A stretch of 50,983 nt of DNA. Source: JAVBLD01 sp031553705 (GTDB lineage Bacteria > Bacteroidota > Bacteroidia > Bacteroidales > Marinifilaceae). The DNA lies in the NCBI GenBank assembly GCA_031553705.1, contig JAVBLD010000032.1:1-50983 (forward strand), in the 5' to 3' direction. The notes below the pieces were generated by a model. That model saw nothing but the letters and a program-made list of their open reading frames with translations. It was not told the DNA's origin and did no database searches. Below, piece by piece: positions 26,092 through 34,808 of this stretch. Every line of letters starts with the position of its first letter. Position 1 is the stretch's first letter. The position numbers and the translations under genes were made by a program.

Positions 26092-26394
26092 ATGGAAATT
26101 AAAATGAATTCAGTTGGATTCTCTGCAAGTTCACAACTTGAAGAATTTATCCAGAAAAAATTTTCGAAGATTGAGAAGTACAACGACGGGATATTGAAGA
26201 TAGATGTGATGATGAAACTGGAAAAAGATGACCATCTGGAAAATAAGGTCGTTGAAGTAATGGTCAATGTTAAGGGGCAAGATATCTTTGCGAAGAAAAA
26301 TGCAAAGACATTCGAAGAGGCAATAGATGAGCTCTATGACGTGGTAAAACGTCAGCTGGTGAAAGCAAAAGAAAAAGAGAGAGAAAAACAATAA
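26092..26394 (+). CDS. hpf: Ribosome hibernation promoting factor (HPF/RaiA family, short form)
   Basis: The factor binds the 30S decoding centre and inactivates idle ribosomes. The protein has 100 residues in the beta-alpha-beta-beta-beta-alpha fold: MEIKMNSVGFSASSQLEEFIQKKFSKIEKY, then DVMMKLEKDDHLENKVVEVMVNVKGQDIFA, then the long helix TFEEAIDELYDVVKRQLVK. The C-terminal dimerisation domain of long HPF is absent. It is preceded by a strong Shine-Dalgarno and follows xerC by 20 bases. Confidence 0.9.
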   Translation: MEIKMNSVGFSASSQLEEFIQKKFSKIEKYNDGILKIDVMMKLEKDDHLENKVVEVMVNVKGQDIFAKKNAKTFEEAIDELYDVVKRQLVKAKEKEREKQ

Positions 26395-26409
26395 AAAAAC
26401 CCTCATTTA

Positions 26410-26441
26410 TTGTGAGATATTATTTTAAATTTATACATTTG
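26410..26441 (+). promoter_or_regulatory. Promoter of the tuf-secE-nusG-ribosomal operon
   Basis: TTG (26410-26412) and TACATTTG (26434-26441) fit the -33/-7 consensus with a 21-base spacing. The tuf start is 123 bases downstream. No tRNA gene is present between hpf and tuf. Confidence 0.6.
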
Positions 26442-26564
26442 CAAGCTCAAATTAATGGACTGTGCAGTTGTCGATAGGATAATGTTTTGATAGTCAATTA
26501 ATTACACTTGTAAAGTTAGAGTTATTTGTCATAAAATGTTTAATAATAAAAAAGTTTTAGAGTC

Positions 26565-27752
26565 ATGGCTAAAGAAAAATTTGACAGGGCGAAACCGCAC
26601 GTAAATATTGGTACCATTGGTCACGTAGACCACGGTAAAACTACTTTGACGGCAGCAATCACAATGGTGTTAGGTAAAAAAGGTCTTTCAGAAGTACGTT
26701 CATTCGATTCTATCGATAACGCACCGGAAGAGAAAGAGAGAGGTATTACGATTAATACGTCACACGTGGAATATCAGACCGCTAACCGCCACTATGCACA
26801 CGTTGACTGTCCGGGTCACGCCGACTACGTAAAGAACATGGTTACCGGTGCTGCCCAGATGGACGGAGCGATTATCGTTTGCGCCGCTACGGACGGTCCG
26901 ATGCCTCAGACTCGTGAGCATATCCTTTTGGCTCGTCAGGTAAACGTACCGAGACTGGTAGTGTTTATGAACAAAGTGGACATGGTAGATGATCCCGAAA
27001 TGTTGGAGCTGGTTGAAATGGAAATGAGAGAATTGTTGTCATTCTATGGATACGACGGTGATAATACTCCTGTGATTTTAGGTTCTGCTCTTGGTGGACT
27101 GAACGGCGAAGCAAAATGGGAAGATAAGATTATGGAGCTGATGGAAGCAGTAGACACTTGGATTGAACTTCCGGTGCGTGCTGTAGACAAACCGTTCTTG
27201 ATGCCGGTAGAGGATGTATTCTCTATCACAGGTCGCGGTACTGTTGCTACCGGTCGTATCGAGACCGGAGTTATCCATACCGGAGATGAAATAGAAATTA
27301 TCGGTTTGGGTGCCGACGGTAAGAAAACCGTATGTACCGGAGTTGAAATGTTCCGTAAGATTCTGGATGACGGACAGGCTGGTGACAACGTAGGTTTGTT
27401 GCTTCGCGGCGTTGACAAAGACGAAATCAGACGTGGTATGGTGCTTGCAAAACCGGGTTCTGTTAAACCTCACAAGAAATTCAAAGCAGAGGTTTATATC
27501 CTGAAGAAAGAAGAAGGCGGACGTCATACCCCGTTCCATAACAAATACAGACCTCAGTTCTATCTGCGTACATTGGACGTAACGGGAGAAATCACTCTTC
27601 CGGAAGGAACCGAGATGGTTATGCCTGGCGATAACGTAACGATCACCGTAGAGTTGATCACTCCGGTAGCTTGTTCGTTGGGTCTGCGTTTTGCTATCCG
27701 CGAAGGTGGTAGAACAGTAGGTGCAGGACAGATCACTGAAATTATAGATTAA
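26565..27752 (+). CDS. tuf: Elongation factor Tu
   Basis: EF-Tu delivers aminoacyl-tRNA to the ribosome using GTP. The protein has 395 residues. G1 is GHVDHGKT (19-26), G2 is around RGITINTSH (59-67), G3 is DCPGH (81-85) and G4 is NKVD (136-139). Domains II and III follow in the usual order. Codon usage is strongly biased, as expected for a highly expressed gene. It is followed by a GCAA-loop hairpin and tRNA-Trp. Confidence 0.98.
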   Translation: MAKEKFDRAKPHVNIGTIGHVDHGKTTLTAAITMVLGKKGLSEVRSFDSIDNAPEEKERGITINTSHVEYQTANRHYAHVDCPGHADYVKNMVTGAAQMDGAIIVCAATDGPMPQTREHILLARQVNVPRLVVFMNKVDMVDDPEMLELVEMEMRELLSFYGYDGDNTPVILGSALGGLNGEAKWEDKIMELMEAVDTWIELPVRAVDKPFLMPVEDVFSITGRGTVATGRIETGVIHTGDEIEIIGLGADGKKTVCTGVEMFRKILDDGQAGDNVGLLLRGVDKDEIRRGMVLAKPGSVKPHKKFKAEVYILKKEEGGRHTPFHNKYRPQFYLRTLDVTGEITLPEGTEMVMPGDNVTITVELITPVACSLGLRFAIREGGRTVGAGQITEIID

Positions 27753-27767
27753 TTCCAGATAAAACGC

Positions 27768-27791
27768 AGGGATGACCGCAAGGTTATCCCT
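27768..27791 (+). terminator. Hairpin with GCAA tetraloop between tuf and tRNA-Trp
   Basis: AGGGATGACC (27768-27777), loop GCAA (27778-27781), GGTTATCCCT (27782-27791) form a 10-pair stem with one G-U. CTTTTA follows and the tRNA begins six bases later. It could be a partial terminator, an RNase processing site or a 3' stabiliser for tuf mRNA. Confidence 0.6.
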
Positions 27792-27796
27792 CTTTT

Positions 27797-27869
27797 ACGG
27801 AAGTAGCTCAGTCGGTAGAGCACCGGTCTCCAAAACCGGGTGTCGGGGGTTCGAGCCCCTCCTTCCGTG
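27797..27869 (+). tRNA. tRNA-Trp (anticodon CCA)
   Basis: The acceptor arms ACGGAAG (27797-27803) and CTTCCGT (27862-27868) pair fully. The anticodon stem CCGGT/ACCGG flanks the loop CTCCAAA, giving anticodon CCA at 27830-27832. The T arm has GGGGGTTCGAGCCCC. G27869 is the discriminator. CCA is not encoded (the genome continues CCGG). The position between tuf and secE is the usual one. Confidence 0.97.
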
Positions 27870-27910
27870 CCGGTACTAAGATTTAAGATATACGTGTAAA
27901 TTAATATCGT

Positions 27911-28102
27911 ATGAATATTAAAAATTATTTTTCTGAAGTATATAATGAACTGGTCAATAAAGTTACTTGGCCATCCTGGCCTGAACTTCAGGGCAGTGCC
28001 ACTGTCGTAATGATTGCTTCCATCATTATCGCTGTGGGAATTCTCATCATGGACTATTCGTTCAGACACATCATGAGCTTTGTATACAGTATGTTTTATT
28101 AA
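27911..28102 (+). CDS. secE: Preprotein translocase subunit SecE
   Basis: SecE is the small clamp subunit of the SecYEG channel. The protein has 63 residues, the single-TM type. The amphipathic helix contains FSEVYNELVNKVTWPSWPEL, and the membrane helix covers about 37-57 (VVMIASIIIAVGILIMDY). It has its own ATG 41 bases after tRNA-Trp, and nusG follows 16 bases later. Confidence 0.93.
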   Translation: MNIKNYFSEVYNELVNKVTWPSWPELQGSATVVMIASIIIAVGILIMDYSFRHIMSFVYSMFY

Positions 28103-28118
28103 ATCTTGAAAATCTGAC

Positions 28119-28667
28119 ATGGCAGAGATTAAAAAAAGATGGTATGTACTTCGAGTGGTTGGAGGTAAAGAGAAGAAGGTAAAGGAGTATATCGAAAACG
28201 AGATTGCCAGTTTAGGGCTTCAGGATTATGTGTCACAGGTTTTGATACCTACCGAGAAGGTCTATCAGATGCGTAACGGGAAAAAGATCAGCACAGAACG
28301 CAATTTTTTTCCGGGTTATGTGATGATAGAAGCTGCTTTAGTTGGCGAAATCCCACATACGCTTCGTGCCATTACGAACGTAATAGGCTTCCTGGGAGAG
28401 ACCAAAGGAGGTGATCCGGTGCCGATGCGTCAATCAGAGGTAAACCGGATTCTTGGACGGGTAGACGAACTTGCCGAACAACCGGAGGAAGTAAGTATAC
28501 CTTATTTTGTCGGGGAATCGGTAAAAGTGACCGACGGACCGTTTAACGGTTTTACCGGCGTGATAGAGGAGGTGAATAATGATAAGAAGAGATTGAAAGT
28601 AATTGTAAAGATCTTCGGACGTAAAACTCCCCTCGAATTGAGTTTCATGCAGGTAGAAAAAGAATAA
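28119..28667 (+). CDS. nusG: Transcription termination/antitermination factor NusG
   Basis: NusG binds RNA polymerase and couples it to the ribosome or Rho. The protein has 182 residues. The NGN domain begins KKRWYVLRVVGGKEKKVKEYI, with the RNA-polymerase-facing FFPGYVMIEA near 63-72. The C-terminal KOW domain contains GESVKVTDGPFNGFTGVIEEV (129-149). It follows secE by 16 bases and precedes rplK by 24. Confidence 0.95.
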   Translation: MAEIKKRWYVLRVVGGKEKKVKEYIENEIASLGLQDYVSQVLIPTEKVYQMRNGKKISTERNFFPGYVMIEAALVGEIPHTLRAITNVIGFLGETKGGDPVPMRQSEVNRILGRVDELAEQPEEVSIPYFVGESVKVTDGPFNGFTGVIEEVNNDKKRLKVIVKIFGRKTPLELSFMQVEKE

Positions 28668-28691
28668 TTAAATTTTTGAGAAGAAAAAATT

Positions 28692-29129
28692 ATGGCAAAA
28701 GTTGTTGAAGCAATTATCAAGCTACAAATTAAAGCCGGTGCCGCTAATCCTTCTCCTCCTGTAGGACCTGCATTGGGTTCCAAAGGAGTCAATATCATGG
28801 ACTTCTGTAAACAATTTAATGCAAGGACGCAGGATCAGGCAGGAAAGATTATTCCGGTAATTATTCAGGTTTACGGTGATAAGTCGTTTGACTTTGTTAC
28901 CAAACAACCTCCTGTTGCGATTCAACTGCTCGAAGCAGCCAAACAGAAATCCGGTTCTGCAGAACCCAATCGTAAAAAGATTGCTTCTATATCCTGGAAT
29001 CAGGTAAAGGAGATTGCAGAAGGCAAGATGTCTGATTTGAATGCCTTCCAGTTGGAGAAAGCGATGAGTATGGTAGCTGGAACTGCCAGAAGTATGGGTA
29101 TCACTGTTGATGGTGATAGACCTTTTTAA
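28692..29129 (+). CDS. rplK: 50S ribosomal protein L11 (uL11)
   Basis: uL11 forms the base of the L7/L12 stalk and the GTPase centre. The protein has 145 residues. The N-terminal domain has the proline-rich PSPPVGPALGSKGVNIMDFCK segment, and the RNA-binding C-terminal domain ends GTARSMGITVDGDRP. It is the substrate of PrmA encoded at 3210-4061. Confidence 0.97.
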   Translation: MAKVVEAIIKLQIKAGAANPSPPVGPALGSKGVNIMDFCKQFNARTQDQAGKIIPVIIQVYGDKSFDFVTKQPPVAIQLLEAAKQKSGSAEPNRKKIASISWNQVKEIAEGKMSDLNAFQLEKAMSMVAGTARSMGITVDGDRPF

Positions 29130-29153
29130 TGAATTTGTAATACTTCAAACGTA

Positions 29154-29849
29154 ATGAGCAGACTGACAAAAAATAAGAAGTTAGCTTTAGAAAAAGTCGA
29201 AAATGGTAGGATGTATACCATTGAGGAAGCTGCTAAACTGGTGAAGGAGATTACTTTTACCAAGTTTGATGCGTCAGTTGATATGGACGTTCGTCTGGGA
29301 GTAGACCCACGTAAAGCCAATCAGATGGTACGTGGTGTTTGTGCTTTACCTCACGGAACCGGTAAAGAGATTAAAGTGTTGGTTTTGTGTACTCCCGACA
29401 AGGAAGAAGAAGCCAAAGCTGCCGGTGCCGATTATGTAGGATTGGATGATTATATTGAAAAGTTGAAGTCAGGTTGGACCGATATCGACATCATTATTAC
29501 CATGCCGTCTATCATGGGTAAAGTAGGAGCTTTAGGACGTATTTTAGGTCCACGTGGATTGATGCCTAACCCGAAGAGCGGAACTGTTACTCCTGAAGTG
29601 GGTAAAGCCGTGACTGAGGTAAAGCAGGGGAAAATCGACTTTAAAGTTGACAAGTTTGGTATTGTACACACTTCTATCGGTAAAGTGAACTTTACTCCGG
29701 ATAAGATCAAGGACAACGCACGCGAATTTATGAGCGTGATCCAGAAATTGAAACCTTCTTCGGCAAAAGGAACTTACATAAAGAGTGTATACCTGTCAAG
29801 TACAATGAGTCCCGGTATAAAATTAGACCCTAAGTCATTACTTGATTAA
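29154..29849 (+). CDS. rplA: 50S ribosomal protein L1 (uL1)
   Basis: uL1 forms the mobile L1 stalk at the E site. The protein has 231 residues. The conserved GPRGLMPNPKSGTV segment (139-152 region) is present. In many bacteria L1 represses its own operon by binding the leader; whether the 24-base gap before it holds such a site is not visible. It starts 24 bases after rplK. Confidence 0.97.
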   Translation: MSRLTKNKKLALEKVENGRMYTIEEAAKLVKEITFTKFDASVDMDVRLGVDPRKANQMVRGVCALPHGTGKEIKVLVLCTPDKEEEAKAAGADYVGLDDYIEKLKSGWTDIDIIITMPSIMGKVGALGRILGPRGLMPNPKSGTVTPEVGKAVTEVKQGKIDFKVDKFGIVHTSIGKVNFTPDKIKDNAREFMSVIQKLKPSSAKGTYIKSVYLSSTMSPGIKLDPKSLLD

Positions 29850-29877
29850 TTATTAACCTTTAAAGGACCATTGTAGA

Positions 29878-30396
29878 ATGAAAAGGGAAGAAAAACAAGT
29901 AATCATAGACAATTTAACCGAGCAGATCAAATCGTATAAGCATCTTTACGTGAGTGATATCTCCGGATTGGATGCTGCTGCGACACAAGCTTTGCGTAAA
30001 GAGTGTTTCAAAGCGGGGGTTAAACTTATACAGGTGAAAAACACCTTGTTGAAAGTAGCCCTCGAAGGCCTTGAAGCCGATTATGAAGGCCTTTATGGCT
30101 CTTTGAAAGGCTCAAGTGCAGTCATGCTTTCCGAAACAGGAAATACGCCTGCGAAGCTGATTAAAGATTTTCGCAAGAAATATGACAAGCCTGTGTTTAA
30201 GGCTGCTTTTGTTGAGGAGTGTGTCTATGTTGGTGAAGAGCAGGTTGAAGCTCTTATTAATATCAAATCCAAAGAAGAACTGGTTGGAGATATCATCTGG
30301 CTGCTTCAGTCACCTGTACAAAAGGTTATCGCTTCTCTGGAGTCAGGGAAGAATACTATCGGAGGATTGCTTAAGACCCTCGAAGATAGAGCATAA
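29878..30396 (+). CDS. rplJ: 50S ribosomal protein L10 (uL10)
   Basis: uL10 anchors the L7/L12 dimers to the ribosome. The protein has 172 residues. The N-terminal rRNA-binding domain begins MKREEKQVIIDNLTEQIKSY and contains LRKECFKAGVKLIQVKNTLL. The C-terminal helix (VQKVIASLESGKNTIGGLLK) holds the L7/L12 docking region. It starts 28 bases after rplA. Confidence 0.97.
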   Translation: MKREEKQVIIDNLTEQIKSYKHLYVSDISGLDAAATQALRKECFKAGVKLIQVKNTLLKVALEGLEADYEGLYGSLKGSSAVMLSETGNTPAKLIKDFRKKYDKPVFKAAFVEECVYVGEEQVEALINIKSKEELVGDIIWLLQSPVQKVIASLESGKNTIGGLLKTLEDRA

Positions 30397-30444
30397 ATTA
30401 TCTTTTTTATATTTTGAGTAAAAAACAATTTAAATAGTATCGAA

Positions 30445-30825
30445 ATGGCAGATTTGAAAAAACTTGCAGAAGAATTAGTAAACTTGACTGTAAAGGAAGT
30501 AAAAGAGTTGGCTGACATCTTAAAAGATGAGTATGGAATCGAACCCGCTGCTGCTGCTGTGGCCGTAGCTGCCCCTGCAGCTGCTGGTGCTGGTGAAGCT
30601 GCTGCTGCTGAGCAAACAGAATTCGATGTGATCCTGAAATCAGCTGGTCAATCTAAGTTGGCTGTTGTTAAATTGGTGAAAGAGTTGACTGGTCTTGGCT
30701 TGAAAGAAGCTAAAGATGTGGTAGACAAAGCTCCGGCCCCTTTAAAAGAAAAAGTTTCTAAAGAAGAAGCTAATTCATTGAAAGCTCAACTGGAAGAAGC
30801 AGGAGCTGAAGTTGAACTTAAATAA
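30445..30825 (+). CDS. rplL: 50S ribosomal protein L7/L12 (bL12)
   Basis: bL12 is the stalk protein that recruits translational GTPases. The protein has 126 residues. The N-terminal dimerisation domain (1-32), an alanine-rich hinge (33-57) and the globular C-terminal domain (58-126, with LKEAKDVVDKAPAPLKE) are all present. A hairpin follows at 30849-30875 before rpoB. Confidence 0.97.
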   Translation: MADLKKLAEELVNLTVKEVKELADILKDEYGIEPAAAAVAVAAPAAAGAGEAAAAEQTEFDVILKSAGQSKLAVVKLVKELTGLGLKEAKDVVDKAPAPLKEKVSKEEANSLKAQLEEAGAEVELK

Positions 30826-30848
30826 GTCATAGACCCATTGGGTTTAAC

Positions 30849-30875
30849 GGTTTAGAGTCATTATGACTCTAAACC
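30849..30875 (+). terminator. Perfect hairpin between rplL and rpoB (attenuator candidate)
   Basis: GGTTTAGAGTCAT (30849-30861) and ATGACTCTAAACC (30863-30875) are perfect 13-base complements around one base, so the practical loop is about ATTAT. ATTTTGTTGTTATT follows. It sits 24 bases after the rplL stop and 41 before rpoB, the same place as the partial terminator known in the E. coli rplL-rpoBC operon. Confidence 0.7.
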
Positions 30876-30916
30876 ATTTTGTTGTTATTATTGTTTAGGT
30901 TCCAAAAAATTAATAG

Positions 30917-33900
30917 ATGTCTTCAAATCATTCAAACAAAAGAATAAGCTTTGCATCAATCAGGAATCAACTGGGGTACCCTGATTTTCTTGAGGTGCAA
31001 TTAAAGTCATTCAAAGACTTTTTTCAATTGGGTACGACACCTGAAAACAGGAAAAACGAGAGCCTTTACAGCGTTTTTAAAGAGAACTTTCCGATTACCG
31101 ATACCCGAAATAACTTCGTTCTGGAATTTTTGGATTATTTTATAGATCCTCCCCGCTACACAATCGATGAGTGTATCGAGCAGGGATTGACTTATGGTGC
31201 GCCGTTAAAGGCAAAACTGAAGCTGTATTGCACCGATCCGGAACATGAAGACTTTGATACGGTTATTGAAGATGTGTATCTGGGGAATGTTCCTTACATG
31301 ACTCCGAAAGGCACGTTTGTGATCAATGGAGCAGAACGTGTGATTGTATCTCAGTTGCACCGGTCACCGGGAGTGTTTTTCGGACAGAGTATCCATGCCA
31401 ACGGAACGAAACTTTATTCGGCTAGAATTATCCCGTTTAAAGGTTCATGGATCGAATTTGCTACCGACATCAATAATGTGATGTACGCATATATCGACCG
31501 TAAGAAAAAATTACCGGTAACTACATTATTACGTGCTATCGGTTTCGAAACCGATAAGGATATTCTTGAGATATTCGGTCTGGCCGATGAGGTGAATGTT
31601 TCTAAATCTGGATTGAAAAAAGTGGTTGGCAGACGCCTGGCTGCTCGTGTTTTGAAGACCTGGGTGGAGGACTTTGTGGATGAAGATACAGGGGAGGTGG
31701 TGTCCATCGAGCGTAATGAGATTATTGTGGACCGCGAAACCGTGCTCGAAAACGAGCATATAGATGCAATTGTCGATTCGGGTGCGAAGATGATACTGTT
31801 GCATAAAGAGAAACAAAATCTGGCGGACTATGCCATTATTTATAACACATTACAGAAGGATCCGTGTAACTCTGAAAAAGAGGCCGTGATGCATATCTAC
31901 AGGCAGTTACGTAGTTCCGAGCCGCCAGATGAGGCGACAGCCCGTGATGTGATCGATAAATTATTCTTCTCCGATAAGCGGTATGACTTGGGAGATGTAG
32001 GACGTTACAAGTTGAATAAAAAGCTTGGACTGGCTACTGATCCGTCTGTCAGAGTGCTTACCAAAGAGGATATGATAGAGATCATCAAATATCTGATCAA
32101 ATTATTGAATGAGAAGACGGATGTTGATGATATTGACCACTTGAGTAATCGTCGCGTACGTACGGTAGGCGAACAATTATATAACCAGTTTGGCGTCGGG
32201 CTTGCCCGGATGGCCCGGACTATCCGTGAGAGAATGAACGTCAGGGATAATGAGGTGTTTACACCGGTAGACCTGATCAATTCAAAAATCCTCTCTTCCG
32301 TAATCAATTCGTTCTTTGGTACGAATGCATTGTCGCAGTTTATGGATCAAACCAACCCATTGGCGGAGATCACACATAAAAGGCGTATGTCGGCATTGGG
32401 ACCCGGCGGTTTGTCCAGAGACAGGGCCGGTTTTGAAGTGCGTGACGTTCACTACACCCACTACGGGCGTCTGTGTCCGATCGAAACACCTGAAGGTCCG
32501 AATATCGGTTTGATCTCTTCTCTTTGCGTTTATGCAAAGATCAATGAACTTGGTTTTATTGAGACTCCATACCGTAATGTAACCGATGGCGTGGTCGATT
32601 TGTCGATGGAAGGAATAAAATACCTTTCGGCCGAAGAGGAAGAAGGGCTTATTATTGCACAGGCAAATGCGAGGGTGGATGAGGCTGGTAATTTTGTCAA
32701 TAGACGTGCAAAATCGCGTAAAGACAGCGATTTCCCATTTGAAGAAGTGGAGAAAGTCGATCTGATCGACGTGGCGCCGAATCAGATTGCTTCTATTGCA
32801 GCATCGCTGATTCCGTTCCTCGAGCATGATGATGCCAACCGTGCATTGATGGGATCGAACATGATGCGGCAGGCTGTGCCGATTATCCAACCCGAAGCGC
32901 CGATTGTCGGAACAGGTTTGGAATCAAACCTGATCCGAGACTCCAGGACGCAGATTGTTGCCGAAGGAGCTGGAGTGATCGACTATGTGGACGGCAGACG
33001 GATTGTGATTAAATACGACCAGACCGAAGAGGAACGCTTTGTAAGCTTTGACGGGGACACAAAAGAGTATCTTTTACCGAAATATAAGCGTACCAACCAG
33101 AGTACTACCATAACCTTGCGCCCGATTGTGCGGCAAGGCGACCGAGTAGCGGAAGGCCAGATCCTAACCGAAGGTTATTCTTCGGAAGGAGGAGAGCTGG
33201 CGCTGGGACGTAACCTGAAGGTGGCATACATGCCATGGAAAGGGTATAACTATGAGGATGCCATCGTAATTTCCGAGAGCATCGTCCGCGACGACGTGTT
33301 TACTTCGGTGCATGTGGATGAATATGCCTTGGAAGTACGGGAGACAAAACGGGGATTGGAAGAGTTGACGGCCGATATTCCGAATGTCAGCGAAGATGCT
33401 ACCCGCGACCTGGATGAAAATGGAATTATCCGTATCGGAGCGAGGGTGCAGCCGGGAGATATCCTGATTGGTAAGATTACGCCGAAAGGGGAGTCCGACC
33501 CGAGTCCGGAAGAGAAACTGCTGAGGGCGATTTTCGGAGATAAAGCCGGTGATGTAAAAGATGCTTCCCTGAAAGCTTCTCCTTCATTGAAAGGGGTGAT
33601 CATCGACAAGAAATTGTTCCAACGGACAGTAGCCGACCGTAAGACCAAAGCTGCCGGTAAGACCATCCTGACGGAAATCGACGAACAATTCGAACGGAAA
33701 GTGAACGACTTGACGACATTGGTGATTGATAAACTGTTTGAACTGGTGAACGGAAAGACCTCTCAGGGAGTTAAAAACTATCTGAATGAGGATGTCATCG
33801 GTAAGGGTGTCAAGTTTACGTTGAAGACCCTGCAAAACCTGAATATGCTGGAGGTTAACCCGAACAAATGGACGACCGACAAGCAGAAGAACGATATGAT

Positions 33901-34729
33901 CCGTGATTTGTTGCATAATTATGTTATCAAATACAAGGAGATCGAAGGTCAGATGAAGCGGAAGAAATATAATGCTACCGTAGGGGATGAACTGCCATCG
34001 GGAATCATCAAGATGGCTAAGGTTTACGTTGCTAAGAAACGGAAGCTCCAGATCGGGGATAAGATGGCCGGTCGCCACGGAAACAAAGGTATCGTATCAA
34101 AGGTGGTTAAGGTGGAAGATATGCCGTTCCTGGCAGACGGAACACCGGTGGACATCTGTCTGAACCCGTTGGGGGTACCTTCCCGTATGAACCTCGGACA
34201 GGTGTTCGAAGCTGTATTAGGTTGGGCCGGAAAGGAACTTAGAGTGAAGTTTGCTACTCCGATTTTTGACGGTGCTATGCTGGAGGATATCAATAAATAT
34301 ACCGATCAGGCAGGCCTTCCGAGATATGGTACAACCTATCTTTATGACGGAGGAACCGGAGAGCGTTTTGACCAGCCTGCAACGGTAGGGGTTACCTATA
34401 TGTTGAAACTGGGTCACATGGTGGATGATAAGATGCACGCCCGTTCGATCGGACCGTATTCTTTGATCACACAGCAGCCTCTCGGGGGTAAAGCCCAGTT
34501 CGGAGGACAACGTTTTGGAGAGATGGAGGTTTGGGCGCTGGAGGCATTCGGCGCGGCGCATATCCTGCAGGAGATCCTGACGGTGAAATCGGATGACGTG
34601 ATGGGTAGAACAAAAACTTACGAACATATCGTAAAAGGCGAACCTATGCCGGCACCGGGATTACCGGAATCATTCAACGTATTGTTGCATGAGTTGCGGG
34701 GATTGGGGTTGAGCGTAAACCTAGTATAA
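30917..34729 (+). CDS. rpoB: DNA-directed RNA polymerase subunit beta
   Basis: The second-largest catalytic subunit of RNA polymerase. The protein has 1270 residues. The rifampicin-binding cluster around 477-492 carries D477, H487 and S492 at the positions equivalent to E. coli D516, H526 and S531, all in the wild-type (sensitive) state. RPIETPEGPNIGL-type sequence (CPIETPEGPNIGLI) follows. The C-terminal clamp region (QPLGGKAQFGGQRFGEMEVWALEAFGA) is intact. No frameshift is seen. Confidence 0.98.
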   Translation: MSSNHSNKRISFASIRNQLGYPDFLEVQLKSFKDFFQLGTTPENRKNESLYSVFKENFPITDTRNNFVLEFLDYFIDPPRYTIDECIEQGLTYGAPLKAKLKLYCTDPEHEDFDTVIEDVYLGNVPYMTPKGTFVINGAERVIVSQLHRSPGVFFGQSIHANGTKLYSARIIPFKGSWIEFATDINNVMYAYIDRKKKLPVTTLLRAIGFETDKDILEIFGLADEVNVSKSGLKKVVGRRLAARVLKTWVEDFVDEDTGEVVSIERNEIIVDRETVLENEHIDAIVDSGAKMILLHKEKQNLADYAIIYNTLQKDPCNSEKEAVMHIYRQLRSSEPPDEATARDVIDKLFFSDKRYDLGDVGRYKLNKKLGLATDPSVRVLTKEDMIEIIKYLIKLLNEKTDVDDIDHLSNRRVRTVGEQLYNQFGVGLARMARTIRERMNVRDNEVFTPVDLINSKILSSVINSFFGTNALSQFMDQTNPLAEITHKRRMSALGPGGLSRDRAGFEVRDVHYTHYGRLCPIETPEGPNIGLISSLCVYAKINELGFIETPYRNVTDGVVDLSMEGIKYLSAEEEEGLIIAQANARVDEAGNFVNRRAKSRKDSDFPFEEVEKVDLIDVAPNQIASIAASLIPFLEHDDANRALMGSNMMRQAVPIIQPEAPIVGTGLESNLIRDSRTQIVAEGAGVIDYVDGRRIVIKYDQTEEERFVSFDGDTKEYLLPKYKRTNQSTTITLRPIVRQGDRVAEGQILTEGYSSEGGELALGRNLKVAYMPWKGYNYEDAIVISESIVRDDVFTSVHVDEYALEVRETKRGLEELTADIPNVSEDATRDLDENGIIRIGARVQPGDILIGKITPKGESDPSPEEKLLRAIFGDKAGDVKDASLKASPSLKGVIIDKKLFQRTVADRKTKAAGKTILTEIDEQFERKVNDLTTLVIDKLFELVNGKTSQGVKNYLNEDVIGKGVKFTLKTLQNLNMLEVNPNKWTTDKQKNDMIRDLLHNYVIKYKEIEGQMKRKKYNATVGDELPSGIIKMAKVYVAKKRKLQIGDKMAGRHGNKGIVSKVVKVEDMPFLADGTPVDICLNPLGVPSRMNLGQVFEAVLGWAGKELRVKFATPIFDGAMLEDINKYTDQAGLPRYGTTYLYDGGTGERFDQPATVGVTYMLKLGHMVDDKMHARSIGPYSLITQQPLGGKAQFGGQRFGEMEVWALEAFGAAHILQEILTVKSDDVMGRTKTYEHIVKGEPMPAPGLPESFNVLLHELRGLGLSVNLV

Positions 34730-34808
34730 AAATGAACACGAGAAACGAAGCATAAAATCGACGGATTTTTTGTGATTTATCGATATTCAAATTAATTAAA
34801 GCGATAAA

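Noticed and set aside
32282..32890. Long antisense frames inside rpoB, rpoC and other genes
   Set aside because: They follow the codon bias of the sense gene, lack promoters and have no family resemblance.
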